Shown: positions 20,334 to 31,699 of the stretch, piece after piece
Position numbering within the stretch: the stretch's first letter is position 1
Layout: each line of letters begins with the position of its first letter
Assembly (NCBI GenBank): GCA_036362985.1
Contig: JAYGXS010000008.1
Span: forward strand, 15,351,100-15,415,099
Direction: 5' to 3'
DNA: 64,000 bases
Source of the DNA: Ligula intestinalis
Lineage: Eukaryota; Platyhelminthes; Cestoda; Diphyllobothriidea; Diphyllobothriidae
Translations under genes and position numbers: made by a program
The notes under the pieces: model-generated
Database searches by the model: none
Seen by the model: the letters and a program-made list of their open reading frames with translations, nothing else
What the model was told of the DNA's origin: nothing

Positions 20334-23300
20334 AGACGACAGTTTTTCTCCTTAAAATCCCACAAATGGCATTCAAAACTAAACTTATGAATGATGCCTT
20401 AGGAGTTTTTTCTACTGTCTGCCCCCCTACCGCAGTTCCATTACTGGCAACGCCACATGTTCTGTGTGATAGCTATGTACAAAGAGGGAGTTCAACGCAT
20501 GTTAAGTGCTAGTTGCTATAGCGTACTTTTGAAGGATTTTTCTATTTCTATGCAACTAACCAGACACACGCAAACAGCGAAGAACGTTTAAAGAACAAGT
20601 CCGATAATGTCCTATGTGCAAATATAAGATTTAAAAGTGTAAGTTTACAATCGAGTTCCGTTTATGGACATGCATAATGAAATGCAGGTTAACATGTGAG
20701 CCATGGCTATTTCCCTCGTACATTTTTGACCCGTCTTGCTATGATGATCCAGATTACCAGTTAGTTGATTTAGTCTGATGGCCCTATTATATCATGCCTC
20801 CGCAATTAGTAGCTGTATTCTCCGACAGACTGGCCGAAGCTTAAAATTTCATGTCTCTTGACGTCGTTAAGTGCGCATTGGCAGAGGAATTTCAGCGGAA
20901 GCTGGATCGATAAAAAGGGTGTACTAGACCACCATCCGATTCATGCCGCCTTGATGCTCCGTCCAATTTGTTATTCTCATAGTGTTACCATCTTTATTTC
21001 AGTAATATTAGTTTGTGAAATGTGTATCTCTTTCTGGACATGCACCTTTATACCCAAAAATACTTGAGCGCATAGGTGTTTGCTTAATGTATCCTGAAAC
21101 TCATAGCAACTGCTGTACTAAATGCGAAAATGCATTCATTGGGTATTGCCACCAACAGCAGAGATCAATACTCCACATCTAAAATATAATTTGGTCCATG
21201 AATTCGCCCCTCTTCTTCTTCTTTTCTGGTAGATGATGAACGCAATATATGCTTCTTTACGGGGCAATTTTCGGTGTGTTAAAACAAACAACAGCCGCAC
21301 AAAGCATGAGAAATTCGCAAAAAGGCATTTTTAAAACTGAATTCGCCATTCTTTTCCAAAAACTGCGATTTATCATATTAAAGTCTACCTGATTTTCATG
21401 AAAGAAAAAAAGCTACTTCCATTTTATGAAAAGACATAGTTGAAACATATAAAACACTTCAATTAACCATAGTAACAAGCTCAAGTACTTGTTTAACTGT
21501 CCCCTCGGAGTTCGATTTTCGCGTTTCATCTGTCAGGCAATCTACTGCACCGGGTGTTGGCCATATTTGTTCCACTGTTGTCAAACTAGGCAATGTGTTA
21601 GAGAATACAGTCTTCCTGATCATTTGTTACGAATGCATCATCATTTCTGCTACGTGGTTGGTGGATGAGAATTCTAGAAGCTAAATCGGTGAATATATTG
21701 GCGAAAGCAAGGGTATTTTCGCCAACTTATATTTAACAATTTTCAGTAGCAATTTTCGCAAATTTAAAACAATTCAAGAATCGAAATTCCTTTTATTGTC
21801 ATTATTTCGCATGAATGACAATTTACGGATCACAACAATAGATAATATAAACCAGAAAGGCTTGTTCAATTTGCATATTTGGCCCGAAATGGATATACAT
21901 CAGAGATCATCATTATAAAATAAGCCCGCCACAACTGATTATGTTCTATTTTGACACTGTTTTGCACAAGATTGATATATACGGAGTTTTCATTGAGAAT
22001 ACAGCCTTCGAGCAATTCCTGGCTTGTCCTCGTTCGAGCATTGGCTAGTATTGTTAGGGGCAGGCCTAACGATCCGTTATCACCTTGTCCTGATCACTCT
22101 TCCCACGGTGCACTATTGATCGGTACAAGCCGCACGAGTGATTTGATCGATCAAGCCACAGACCATGATAAGTTTTCTGCCCAATCACTCTTTTGAGCCC
22201 GAAAGCCACTCGACATATGATCCCTCTCTTGAGGCCAAAATCTGATTGGCCCAATCTGATCGCTCTGTTTACGAGGAGTACGCTGTATTGTGCAGCTAAA
22301 AGACTTCTACATTTGCGTCACTCTTGTTGTATCCTTCCTTGGGGACCCACACGAGGCGTAATTAGGCGGTGATGTATCGACTTTTGGCAACACAGTACAA
22401 CAGTACAACCCGCTGTTTCTGGAAGTGTTTTCTCATGGTCACCGGCCGAGCCGCTTAATTGTATCGCTTTTTACCAACCTCCATCCCTACTGCCGTTCGT
22501 TACAGGTATGCTTGACCTTTACGTCAGTTCCCAACTCCCCTACAGTAGTGTTTTAATTAAAGCCTAGACATAAACTTGAAATCAAACTTTACGCAGTAAA
22601 TAGATACGATCCGAATACCAACATGCATGCTAAAATCAAATAAGTAGCTGTCTTTTAGTATTAACATTTATTGTACTTCATGTCTCAGCAGTTGCAGCAC
22701 AGTAAGCGGTTATATCCGTCAGCCATATCTGTGCCCATTGGTGCACCTTTTCGCATCCCACTGGGGGGGGGGGGGGGGTAAACACGTCTCAAGAAAATCC
22801 AAGCAAATAAAGCTATAGAGTTGGAGAGGGCCGATAGAGTAGTAAGACAGGTGTCGCATGCGCAGGGAGACTTTTTTTGAATGACCACGTCGATAGCCAA
22901 ATAAGATAACTATTCGACAATGGGTTTATGGACACAATGAGAGCGACTAATTGTTTTTTGTGAAGGCCTCTGTGGCATCATTACTACCACTTAACATCAA
23001 TCCCTGAAGGGCTACCATTAAGGGTTACGTAAGGGTTTGTTTTAAGGTCGTGTTATGTGAACCCTAACTAGGACCCCTTTACCACACTGTCACTCCCGCG
23101 TGCAGGTGACCGTCCTAACCACTGGAAGTCTGATTCTTATTGGCTAGAAGTGCCTGAAATCTAGTCTACCCCACTCCACGCTTATGACTAAACAATTTGT
23201 CCTCCCATACCACACTCATATCCCCATGTCAGGGGAAGCAATGCAGCATGCTCAAAAGGAGTACCTTGAGCCAGATCTACTGCCGTTCTTGCGTCACTAG

Positions 23301-24833
23301 GTCACGTTGCCCTGCTTCGCTGCCCTGCTCTCTGCCAACATTAGCAGAGTTGTTATCTTTGGAATACCACCTGTACCTGGGAAGTTATAGCTCCGTTTTC
23401 ATCATGCCCGATTTTCCTGGATTTAGTGAAAATATGCTCATTTTTAAAGTTGTCATTATTATCTGCCCTAAATATCAGTATAGGTTCTAATGGGAGGTGT
23501 GCTACTAAAGCACAACAGGCCACCTAGGGGATTTCAAAGAAAGGGAAACCTTTTGTTGTACACCAGTCAGCTGGTGCCCTCCATCAAGTCTATACATCAT
23601 TTTTTGCAAAAGGCACGCCTATGGTACGCTTTGCGGCAAAACTGCTTATTCTCTCGATCTCAGGATAACTCAGCTTTGATCGGACAGGTCACTGTCCCAT
23701 AAGACGAGAATGATCGTCGGTGCAGCGCTGGTTTTCCCACATCAGACAAGCAGGCAGGCTAATAGCTTTTTATTTGAATTTTGTGAGACCTTCAGCTAAC
23801 TCGATACACTTGAGAATTGACAGGCAAAGTGAAGAGGAACTATGTGCAACCTGAGAGACGAGGTCAACTGCATCCCACCTCATAATAGGGCCTCTCATTG
23901 TTGCGTTTCAACTTGGGTGTGACCGATGCGGTACTTATCATTTTTTTATTCTGACTGAAACGGCATACGACTCGGCTCATCAAAAGCAACGGCAAAGCTA
24001 CTGACTGAGAAACGCCTTACCGTTTGTGTTAGAGCACTTTAAACACCAGTTTAAGAAACTAACATGAAAGCTACTATAAAAATATGCACGTGTCAACATC
24101 CGTAGCTGCGTTGGTCTGTAGCGACCTTGTACGCTAACATGTGCATGTCCCGATGTCTGGCTTTCCGGTCGTGGCCTCAATCCGTGTAGATTTCAAGGTC
24201 ATTAAGCTCGCCGGACTTACTGACACGAGACACAGGTCACCCACGTTGCCCAAGAACTGTGTCAAACAACACATCGTCCAACAAATCACAGGCCGACTTA
24301 GCCAATGAAAGCTCTCTCTCTTTGGCTTCTGGTCCGACTACTCTCAGACCTCACTTGGGACCCGGTCAACCTACTGAGCAGAAGTTTCTCTCGCAAGTCA
24401 ATCTACTCTCATCTTATCTCCTTTCCTCTGTGCACAAAATACATCCTTCTTACTAATCTGGCCTTTCACGCCTTATACTATCCCCCCAGCTTATATTCGT
24501 TGGGATGCGTTATGCTGTCTATCATCCGGCTGGACCACATAGTATCCCACAGGTCTCTTTCACCCACTTGACATCGTTCGAGGTCAAGCCTGTGCATGTT
24601 CTACACACTATTGCCCGAAATGTGTCGATTTCTCGCACCAAGTAAATAACCAGCTATCGCAGTAGCTGGTGCGTGCGATTAAGAATAGAGTGTTAGGTCA
24701 ACGGATCCGTGCATTTTACTCGATAAAAACACTGTGACATGTTTAAAGCTATTACAGCGCGCTTAAAAGCTTGATTTTGAGAGACTGGCTAAATCTGAAC
24801 TCTCAATCAACCTAGTATGTATTAGGTTATGTT
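20334..24833. other. 4.5 kb with no recognisable gene
   Basis: Contains a PLE-tail-like patch at 21,180-21,260 (AATATAATTTGGTCC and CTTCTTCTTC) and a G16 run at 22,763-22,778. The remaining open frames are under 100 codons and none shows a motif. Confidence 0.4.
22763..22778 (+). repeat. G16 homopolymer
   Basis: Sixteen consecutive Gs follow CCCACT. It may form a quadruplex, or its length may be a sequencing artefact. Confidence 0.7.
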
Positions 24834-25500
24834 CGGCCATCGATTTCGATGAAGTCCGCCAAGTGCACCAACAGATTGGTACAGCAAGGTGAGAGTCTAA
24901 GGGGAAAATTATAGTGAAAGTGAACGTAGTTGGCGCCAACCGCACTCTTCATCTTCGCCCAGAGTCAAGAAGACCAAACGGGACTCGGCGCAGGCTGCTT
25001 TCTCAAATGCAGGCACGAAACACCACCTGACTTATTCGTTAGTTGCAGTAGACTTTGTGTGCGTATTACAGCGCTCTTTCCCTTCACGCATTCAGTAGGT
25101 ATGAAGACAGGCTCAAGGAGGCGGAGGCGGATATGGCTACTCTTATTTCTACTACTACTAGGTAGCAATGTAACTGCGCGTTAGTATGGCTGATAGTAAC
25201 ACTGACACTACCATTTGTCAGAGGTGACACTGGTTTAAGCCAACGCTGTGGCTCATATCTCCTTGATCTCAAAAAGGAGTGTTAATCTGGCTCGAAACTA
25301 TTCCGAGTAAGTACATATTTGGGATCCTGAGTACAACAGAGCTTGCCTTGGTTTCCACCCTCTCAACTCTATCCATCAGGCTGTGTCCGTTTCTACTAGG
25401 TTCCGACAACGATACTTTTGTTTGAAGTCAGTGCCTATGCAAACGTGTTAATTCTTATGATCATGCTTGCTTAGGCCAGTAAATTGCAGAAAGTCTACTC
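24834..25500 (+). repeat. Unclassified dispersed repeat R1, copy 1
   Basis: It matches 60,777-61,500 through many ordered blocks: GGCCATCG then TTTCGATGA, CCAAGTGCA, TTGGTACAG, CGCACTCTTCATCTTC, GCAGTAGACTTTG, TCAGAGGTGAC, AAGCCAAC and GAGTAAGTACAT. The copies are well diverged and carry indels. No shared open frame was seen, so it is probably non-autonomous or a non-coding part of a larger element. Confidence 0.7.
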
Positions 25501-25504
25501 ATAT

Positions 25505-25650
25505 CCTTCCAATCTTAGCAGGCAGTGTAAGTCTGGATTTATGCTATTCCGAGTAGCTACATGTTAGCGGCCCAGAGCACATCAGGGCTTTCCTTGGTTT
25601 CAGTCCTCTCACTTCTGTCCACCGAAAGTTGGATTATATTTTACTAAGGT
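25505..25650 (+). repeat. R1 partial repeat, adjoining copy
   Basis: ATTCCGAGTAGCTACAT, then TTCCTTGGTTTC and CTCTCAC, repeats the 3' portion of R1 seen about 240 bp upstream (ATTCCGAGTAAGTACAT ... CCTTGGTTTCCACCCTCTCAAC). Confidence 0.55.
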
Positions 25651-26400
25651 TGGGCTAGGATACTGCTGTTAGAGGTAACCTCCCACTCCGAAGCGTGCTA
25701 ATTTGTAAGCATATATTGGCTGAGTGGCAGACTAAGGGTCAGGCTGCAATAGCTCCTTCCTCATGTGGTCACTTTGGCACTGCCACTTCGTGGGATCCAA
25801 GGCAGGTGTGGTGGAATGTTTAGACAGCTCCGGTTGCGCCAACCATCTGCGGCCTTTTCCGTCTACGAACTTTTTGACTTGGTCACGGTCCCGAGTCCAG
25901 TGGGTGTGGGTGGATATGTTGCCATGTATACAGTGCAAATCTGCAAGTTTACGCAAGTCATCGCGCTTACGCTACCCTGCGCTGGAGTACTTGAAAGAGG
26001 TTGTCGAATACCATGGCCGAACCACTATTTGCCAATTGCTGATCACGAAGCTGATCTGCACGAGTTGCTACCAATTTCAGTGATGCAGGGGTAAGGACCT
26101 TGCTTATGGATCAGTCGAATTTAGTTCAAACGGATGTGATAACAAATATGCCTACTCCAATGGCTCTGTATTCATCAGCGGCACTTATTTACCTGCTATT
26201 TTCAACTACTTGGAATCTGTAAATTTCAAAGAACAAACTCTATTCTGAGTCATTACTTCACGATATTTTAGCAGCGTATCCCTTTCCCCGCAAATATTCC
26301 TTGAATGGAACAGTTTAGTAAAAAGAAAACCCAGGGTTCTGTCTTATGAGACCGCTGGTAATAAGGGTTTTATGGAGGAACCATATCAGGCGAAAGGAAA
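25651..26400. other. No gene recognised
   Basis: Open frames of about 106-109 codons overlap each other in different frames (25.76-26.09 kb). They have no motif and are most likely chance. Confidence 0.4.
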
Positions 26401-26885
26401 AGTTACTAGAATAGTTGAGCGAATAAAGGTGTAAAATAATTGAAAAAAATTATATAAATAACCTCATGTTTGGCAAAAAAGTGCGAAATAGTTAAAATGA
26501 GAAATCCAACCAATGTAACCAATTTTCGAGATCAAACTAAAACCATGAAAGGCAGGTTTGCCCCATTTTAAGCCGAAAAGCCTGTCTCTAATAAAACTAA
26601 GATAAACTTAAGAAAGCTTAGCGAAATAACCCAAAAAGTAATTTAACCTGAAATAAAATTAAAAACTTAAAAATAAACTAAAAACTTAGCTAAAACTGAA
26701 TCGAAAATCAACGTTTACTTAAGTAAAATAAACTGAAGCAAGCTAAGAGAACTGAACACTAAACCGAAACCAATAGAACTAAATAGTAAATTTAAATAAG
26801 ATTAAATCCAAAGAAGACCAAGCTAAAGTGATTAAACTAAAAAATAAAAATAAATTAGCAATTTTAAAGGGGACCGTTCGCAAGA
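26400..26885. repeat. A-rich low-complexity tract
   Basis: Degenerate repeats of AAACTAAAA/ACTTAAG type fill about 480 bp. It is non-coding. Confidence 0.65.
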
Positions 26886-27560
26886 AAAGCCGTATCAACA
26901 TAACATATAAAAGCGCTGCTATCCACAATTAGAGTAAACATCAAACAGCTCATGCTTACTATAATGAACTAAGTACGTATTTATGTGTAGTAAGCTACAA
27001 ACTCTTCTATATAAGGGATGTTTACCCCTTCCCCGAACGGAGAAATAAAATCGTAACCGATATTTTTAAATGTATTTTTTAGAATGAATTTAATCGATGG
27101 GGCTGTCATATTTATAATTAAGTGGCATGACCTGCAGTTATTTTAAGTTACCACAGGCTACGTTTGGAGCCAGGTTTTTCCGCAGCGCCTGATGAAACTG
27201 CCCTCGATAAAAAGTGACTACTTACAGCCTGTGACAGATGTCATGAAATCGTTATATGTGAGCACTAAGTTGGGGCTGGAGGCTCGGTTGAAATGACTGT
27301 TGCCTATAAAAGTTGGAAGACTATGGTTATTCCTAAGCTGCACCCTCAGCAATAACCTTAATCCGTGTGCATACTACTGGCTGCCTGTTTGCAGTTTATA
27401 GATTGTACACGGCCATACCGTTTTGGCTGTTTATTTCAAAGTTCAACGTGAAACTACAAAACCAAATGGCGACTGGATCACCCCTGGTTGGTGTGTTATG
27501 TTTAAGGAGATACAAAACAAGCAAACGAATCATGGCATATTTTCGCATCTCAGGTATATG
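26886..27560. other. No gene recognised
   Basis: Nothing was found beyond short frames. The sequence leads into the GAA microsatellite. Confidence 0.35.
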
Positions 27561-27561
27561 C

Positions 27562-27594
27562 AAGAAGAAGAAGAAGAAGAAGAAGTAAAAAAAA

Positions 27595-27625
<31 letters not shown>

Positions 27626-27690
27626 AAGAAAAAGGAAGAAGAAGAGGTAGAAGAAGAAGACAAAGAAGAAGAAGAAGGGAAAGAAGAAGG
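27562..27690 (+). repeat. (AAG)n microsatellite, about 130 bp
   Basis: AAG units are interrupted by AAAAAAAT and a few GGA units. The long poly-serine and poly-glutamate frames across it are artefacts. It is directly joined to a minus-strand PLE tail. Confidence 0.95.
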
Positions 27691-27770
27691 CGTTTCGATC
27701 CCCGGAGTTTTCTGGCTCTTGTTGGCGTCCAATGTCGGATATAAACCGTTAACGAAAAACGAGCAACAGT
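27691..27770 (-). repeat. PLE tail remnant, minus strand
   Basis: On the minus strand it reads TTATATCCGAC, a CTCCGGGGATCGAAACGCC core and then CTTCTTC straight into the microsatellite. GAAACG and the TTC end are kept and CTGATGA is lost. Confidence 0.45.
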
Positions 27771-27824
27771 TATAAGGGGCAGGAACCAATCAGTCGTTAT
27801 AGGGGGGGAGAGGAGGAAACTCAT

Positions 27825-28048
27825 AAAGCACCAGTTTGACGGATCAATCTACGAGCAGGTGAAGGGAACACCAATGGATTCACCGATTTCGGAACTCACA
27901 GCCGAGACTGTCCTACGACGGCTGGAGTCTGGGCGTGGTATGTGAATGACACCTTCATCGTCATTGAACGAGATCAGGTGCTCACGTTCAAGGAACGTCT
28001 CAACAGTGTCTTCCCGGACATCCAGTTTACAAAGAGAACAACCAGCTG
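27825..28048 (+). pseudogene. PLE copy C, reverse transcriptase fragment (left of an insertion)
   Basis: Motif B and its surroundings are readable: FDGSIYEQVKGTPMDSPISEL, TAETVLRRLE, then NDTFIVIERDQVL (the remnant after the YVDD box, which is itself deleted) and FKERLNSVFPDIQFT. It is 5' truncated before motif A. At 28,048 the coding sense stops at foreign DNA and resumes at about 28,532 with FLDVLVCRKE, as expected for the same protein. Confidence 0.75.
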
Positions 28049-28524
28049 CCCTATAGGTATAAAGGCTTATGCGCTTAACCCTAACACCTACAATCTTCCA
28101 GACTCTGGTTCCTTAGGAGATAAAAGAAGTCTTGGGAAGGCAGAGTAGACGGAACAGTGTATTGTTTACAGAAGGGATTAGGGGAAGATTGCCAATAGGT
28201 CTTGCAGCGCGTAGGACCGCGAGGCCCGTAGGACAGGGCGGCGTCGCCTGCCGCGACGCACCTGAGCGGAATCCCAAGTCAGGTCTTAACAGGAATCAGG
28301 CCAGAAGCCAGAGACACAGCGCGTTCATTGACAAGGTCGGGCTGTGATTGGTTGCCTTGGCGCAAGGCTGGCAAGGCGAGACTGGGTGTGTTCGTCAGTG
28401 GTTCAGACTATGGAGCAAGAACGGACAGGGGGTGCCGGGACTTAGCACCTGTCCGCAAGCGGGATTAGGCGCGCAGGCCTAACGTGCCATCCGTCCGATC
28501 TTGGGTTCCAAGTGGCTGCTAGGG
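28049..28524. mobile_element. 476-bp unclassified insertion inside PLE copy C
   Basis: It separates codons that are adjacent in other PLEs. The ends carry a minimal inverted repeat (CCCTA ... TAGGG). A CTG near each junction might be part of a target duplication, but this is unclear. The interior is GC-rich, without a convincing ORF, and unlike anything else in the window. It is probably a non-autonomous element; the exact ends could be off by several bases. Confidence 0.5.
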
Positions 28525-29380
28525 CCACTGCAGGCCTTCCTTGATGTCCTTGTCTGTCGCAAAGAATGTGGTGGCCTAAAGACTAAACTATTTAAGAAAG
28601 CGACAAAGACGATGCAAGTTCTAAATTACAACAGCAACCACCCAATCAGCCATAAACGCAGTTGCGTAAGGACGCGCCATCGGTGTTTTAAGACGCACTG
28701 CAGCGAACCAAAAGACAAATTTGCCAACGTAGAATACCTTCGACGGGTGTTCAGAGAAAATAACTACCCGCACAACTTCGGCAGCCGGTGCTTGCGCAAA
28801 CAAGATGACCAACAAAATCGCTTCAACCCCAAAAGTTCGCGAGCGATCCCGCACGTCAAAAACGTCTCAGAGGCTGTCGGCCGCGTCCGCACACCACTTT
28901 AAATCGGAGTCGCACAGAGGCCGGAGGCAACCATAAGGCGTCGGATAATTAAAATGAAAGACATACTGCCACGGCAAAAAAACATCTGGAGTCGTCTACA
29001 GGATCTGTTTCAGTTGCAGACAGAGCAACTTTGTCGGAGAAACTGCCAGACCTCTCAAGACGCGAATTGCCAAACATGCGGCAGCAGTGCGGCGAAATGA
29101 TGCCAATTCTGCAGTTGCGACTTTTTTGACGAGACCCGACTACACATTCAAACTTGATGAGGCCAAAATTCTCGCCATAGGTGACGATGGGGTGAGCCGA
29201 GAACTACTTGAGTCATTGTTCACGGGCGTCCATTCCATAAAAAAGTGCAACGATTTGCCCAGTCAATATTCGGTGCTGAGACTCCATTTGGCCAAAGCAA
29301 GTCATCACTTGGGGAGTGGACAGGCCACCGCATCCTCTTACGTAAACACCGGAGGGCGAGGTGGCTGAACGATCATCACA
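28525..29380 (+). pseudogene. PLE copy C, linker and GIY-YIG endonuclease
   Basis: It runs FLDVLVCRKECGGLKTKLFK, HPISHKRSCVRT, EYLRRVFRENNYPHNF, CLRKQDDQQNRF, IPHVKNVSEAVG, then frameshifts and stops near 28,902-29,085. In other frames it continues PEATIRR, VVYRI, FVGETA, AKHAAAVRRNDAN, SIKKCNDL and AKASHHLGSG. It is the same subfamily as fragment A. With the RT piece on the left it shows the usual domain order of RT, linker and nuclease. Confidence 0.8.
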
Positions 29381-29439
29381 CCCCAGTCCACCATGCATGA
29401 GGAAAGTACAGCAAGTTAGAGCCCGCATGCCAGTCAAAA

Positions 29440-29635
29440 AATATCAACGCGCAAGACGGCAATTACTGTTAATTGTCGTCGTATGTTTGTGGTAATGACT
29501 GTATCCTATAAATACTGTAAAAGTCCTGTGCACATATTATTGCTCTCTGCTTATGTCTCTGATGAGTCCGCGGCGGATCTTGAAACATCAGGTGAATAAA
29601 AGTGATGTGCCAGCGATCGAGTCGTCTTCTTCTCA
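29440..29635 (+). repeat. 3' tail of PLE copy C
   Basis: TTAATTGTCG, TCCTATAAATACTG, the hammerhead-like core, CATCAGGTGAATAAAAG, CCAGCGATCGAG and a TCTTCTTCTC end. It abuts a minus-strand PLE fragment. Confidence 0.75.
29517..29600 (+). ncRNA. Candidate hammerhead ribozyme in PLE copy C
   Basis: CTGATGA lies at 29,559-29,565 and GAAAC at 29,582-29,586. Between them is a GTCCG/CGGAT stem with a CGG loop, then three extra bases (CTT) before GAAAC that a canonical core would lack. An upstream GTC lies at 29,522-29,524. The core is conserved but slightly imperfect, so activity is doubtful. Confidence 0.45.
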
Positions 29636-29990
29636 AGCAACAATGTCGGCCATGCGGATATGCGTGTGGAGTGCGATGTATATGGGCTCCAGCTCAGTTC
29701 ACCGGTTGACTGAGTTGTCATCCGAAGCCCAGGCTTCAATAAGCTCTCTTCCTGCTTTGCTTCCAGTGCGGGCAATTATCCTTGTGGCTGCGAAGTAAAA
29801 TTCGTGGCCTGTCGCATAGGTGTGGACAGCCACTTGCGACAATGCGTCCTTCCGTCTGACAGCCAGCCTATGTTTGTGTACATGCGAAAAAGCATGCGTC
29901 TAGTCTGTCCGGTGTAACTTTGGGGACAGCAGCAATTCCCCCTAATCTTCATCCTCAGCAGTACCGCAAGCCTGCATATTATTGGAAGCA
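29636..29990 (-). pseudogene. PLE fragment, GIY-YIG C-terminus, minus strand
   Basis: The minus strand reads YTGQTRR, then after a frameshift HKHRLAVRRKDALSQVAVHT, TGHEFYFA, GRELIEAWASDDNSVNR, a stop, and a short tail. It converges on the tail of copy C. It belongs to the subfamily with an EAW...SVNR end, like the 53.9 kb element. Confidence 0.7.
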
Positions 29991-30665
29991 AGTGTACCGC
30001 CACATCGATTGTAGGCGTTATCTTTTTACATTTTGTCCCTTAAAAACTAATCCAAGCCCTTACATTAAACCTAACGGACATACATTGCTGCCAAAGACAT
30101 GGGAGGTGGGGATTGCCATTCCCGGCTTATTAGTCATCATTGAAGTGCGCGTGTTTCAAATCTGACCACCATTTTCGGCCTCCGAAGAAATTAGATTTCT
30201 TCGCGATTTTGGACTACAGGACGCTCTTGCAGCCCGTTGGGATTGAGAATATACTTCGCTTGCCCAATATCATCTCCCTCAACCACCTTCAGGAGGACTT
30301 ATCTACGTTCAGCAAAATATTGTACTCTTCGGATTTTGAAGATAGTCGCCTCTACCGACTTCTCAACTTAGAAGTCCAGTACTCCATCGTGCATTGTAGA
30401 TCGAACTTCTACGAAGGCTGAGTCAATCTTCTCACATAGAAATTTGCTGTTTTATCGTTCCGAAGTACTCAAAGTACTCGTTTCAAGAGGAACTTAATTT
30501 TTCTCAACACGACGAACCCGCTCAACTTTTGAAGTCTCTTTTTATCGAAGAAAAATTGTTTTAGCATATTTTTCTCATATTGAAGGCCATATCCTTGATC
30601 AGGAAATCTATTTTTGCTGATTGTAAAAATCAGCAAACATTTTATACTCGACTTCTGAAGAGAAA
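29991..30665. other. No gene recognised
   Basis: The open frame at 30,140-30,421 (93 codons) has no motif I know. The rest has only short frames. Confidence 0.35.
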
Positions 30666-30671
30666 AAGATT

Positions 30672-30746
30672 GCGCGACCGGGATTCGAACGCAGCACCAT
30701 TCACATCGAGGACGAACACGCTAACCATTACGCCATCACAACCGCT
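30672..30746 (-). other. tRNA-like sequence (degenerate)
   Basis: On the minus strand there is an A-box-like TGGCGTAATGGTTAGCG and a B-box-like CGTTCGAATCC. D and T arms can form. The anticodon arm pairs only weakly and lacks the expected T33. It is likely a tRNA-derived pseudogene lying just upstream of the LINE. Confidence 0.5.
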
Positions 30747-30822
30747 TAAGTGGCGTTCGAAAAGTGTCTAAAATTTAGCGCAGACGACGCAAGTAGACCA
30801 GTCGGTTTCCCCATGCCAATTA

Positions 30823-31524
30823 ATGGTCCAGATGCTTTTCGCCAAATTTAACCAGCTCGAACTAGAAGTCAAAGGGATGAAAGAGCTTTTCCACAGGTCT
30901 TTTAATCCGGAGGAAACTACACAAAGAGCAACCCATAGTAGAATGAGGGGTGGTGTGCCTAACATATCCACAGGAAACAAACAAGTGGTGTCTAAGATAC
31001 CCGTAAAAAGCAGTCCAGTCACGCCTCCTAAAGAGCCAAAGAGCAACAGCAAGAGGTCAGCTGCTAAAACACAAGAAGGTCGCCTTGTTACGAAAGAGAA
31101 TCCGTCGGGCTCTTCCAATAAGCAAATATCAGACCAAAAGGTAGTCACAGCCAAAGTTAAGGAGACCTGCACTCCGGTAGCGTCGGATCCCTCTCAGCGG
31201 TCCCCGGTTGAAGGCCCCGTTGGCCGTGCACAGAGCGTTACTAGTCCGGATGTCCCAGCAGACATTCCCATTTTGCGAGGCCCATATGAGGATTCTGAGT
31301 TGTCGGTGGATAACCGAAAGTCCGCAATCAATCAACCATTTGAGGATTCTGAGTTGTGGGAGGATAACCGAAAACCCCCAATCAATAGCAGCGGCCCTGA
31401 CAAGGGCAACTGCATCATAATGCAGGGACTACCCAAGTCCTCTGCCGAAACACCCAGCGAAAGAAGCGAGGCTGACAAAGGGTTATTCCAAGAACTCCTA
31501 ATTGAGCTGTTACAACCATCTTAG
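30823..31524 (+). CDS. LINE ORF1 protein (233 codons)
   Basis: ORF1 proteins of CR1-like LINEs bind element RNA. This one starts with a hydrophobic/charged helix (FAKFNQLELEVKGMKELF), possibly a coiled coil, and is then basic and Ser/Pro-rich (KSSPVTPPKEPKSNSKRSAAK). It contains an 18-residue tandem duplication (EDSELSVDNRK and EDSELWEDNRK). No zinc finger or PHD motif is visible. The ATG at 30,823 is the first methionine of the frame; a longer product is possible. Assignment as ORF1 rests mostly on position upstream of ORF2. Confidence 0.6.
   Translation: MVQMLFAKFNQLELEVKGMKELFHRSFNPEETTQRATHSRMRGGVPNISTGNKQVVSKIPVKSSPVTPPKEPKSNSKRSAAKTQEGRLVTKENPSGSSNKQISDQKVVTAKVKETCTPVASDPSQRSPVEGPVGRAQSVTSPDVPADIPILRGPYEDSELSVDNRKSAINQPFEDSELWEDNRKPPINSSGPDKGNCIIMQGLPKSSAETPSERSEADKGLFQELLIELLQPS
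31288..31395 (+). repeat. 54-bp tandem duplication within LINE ORF1
   Basis: Two units start at 31,288 and 31,342. Both begin GAGGATTCTGAGTTGT and keep the reading frame. Confidence 0.85.
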
Positions 31525-31699
31525 GAGATCGTTTATCAAAAGATATTTCGTCTTGGAATTCGCCCAAACTCAACTCAGTATACTAGACCACGACCAGCGA
31601 CACGGAAGCAAAACTTCTACTGTCAAGACGTTTTTGATTGAAGTGCTCTAGAAAGGATGTGTTTTTTCAGCCGGATTACTCTCCTGCCGACAGGCTGAA

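Noticed and set aside
27396..27824. Open frames rich in serine, phenylalanine or glutamate
   Set aside because: They are translations of the AAG microsatellite.
30140..30421. 93-codon frame next to the CR1 element
   Set aside because: No motif. It cannot be tied to the LINE or to a host gene.
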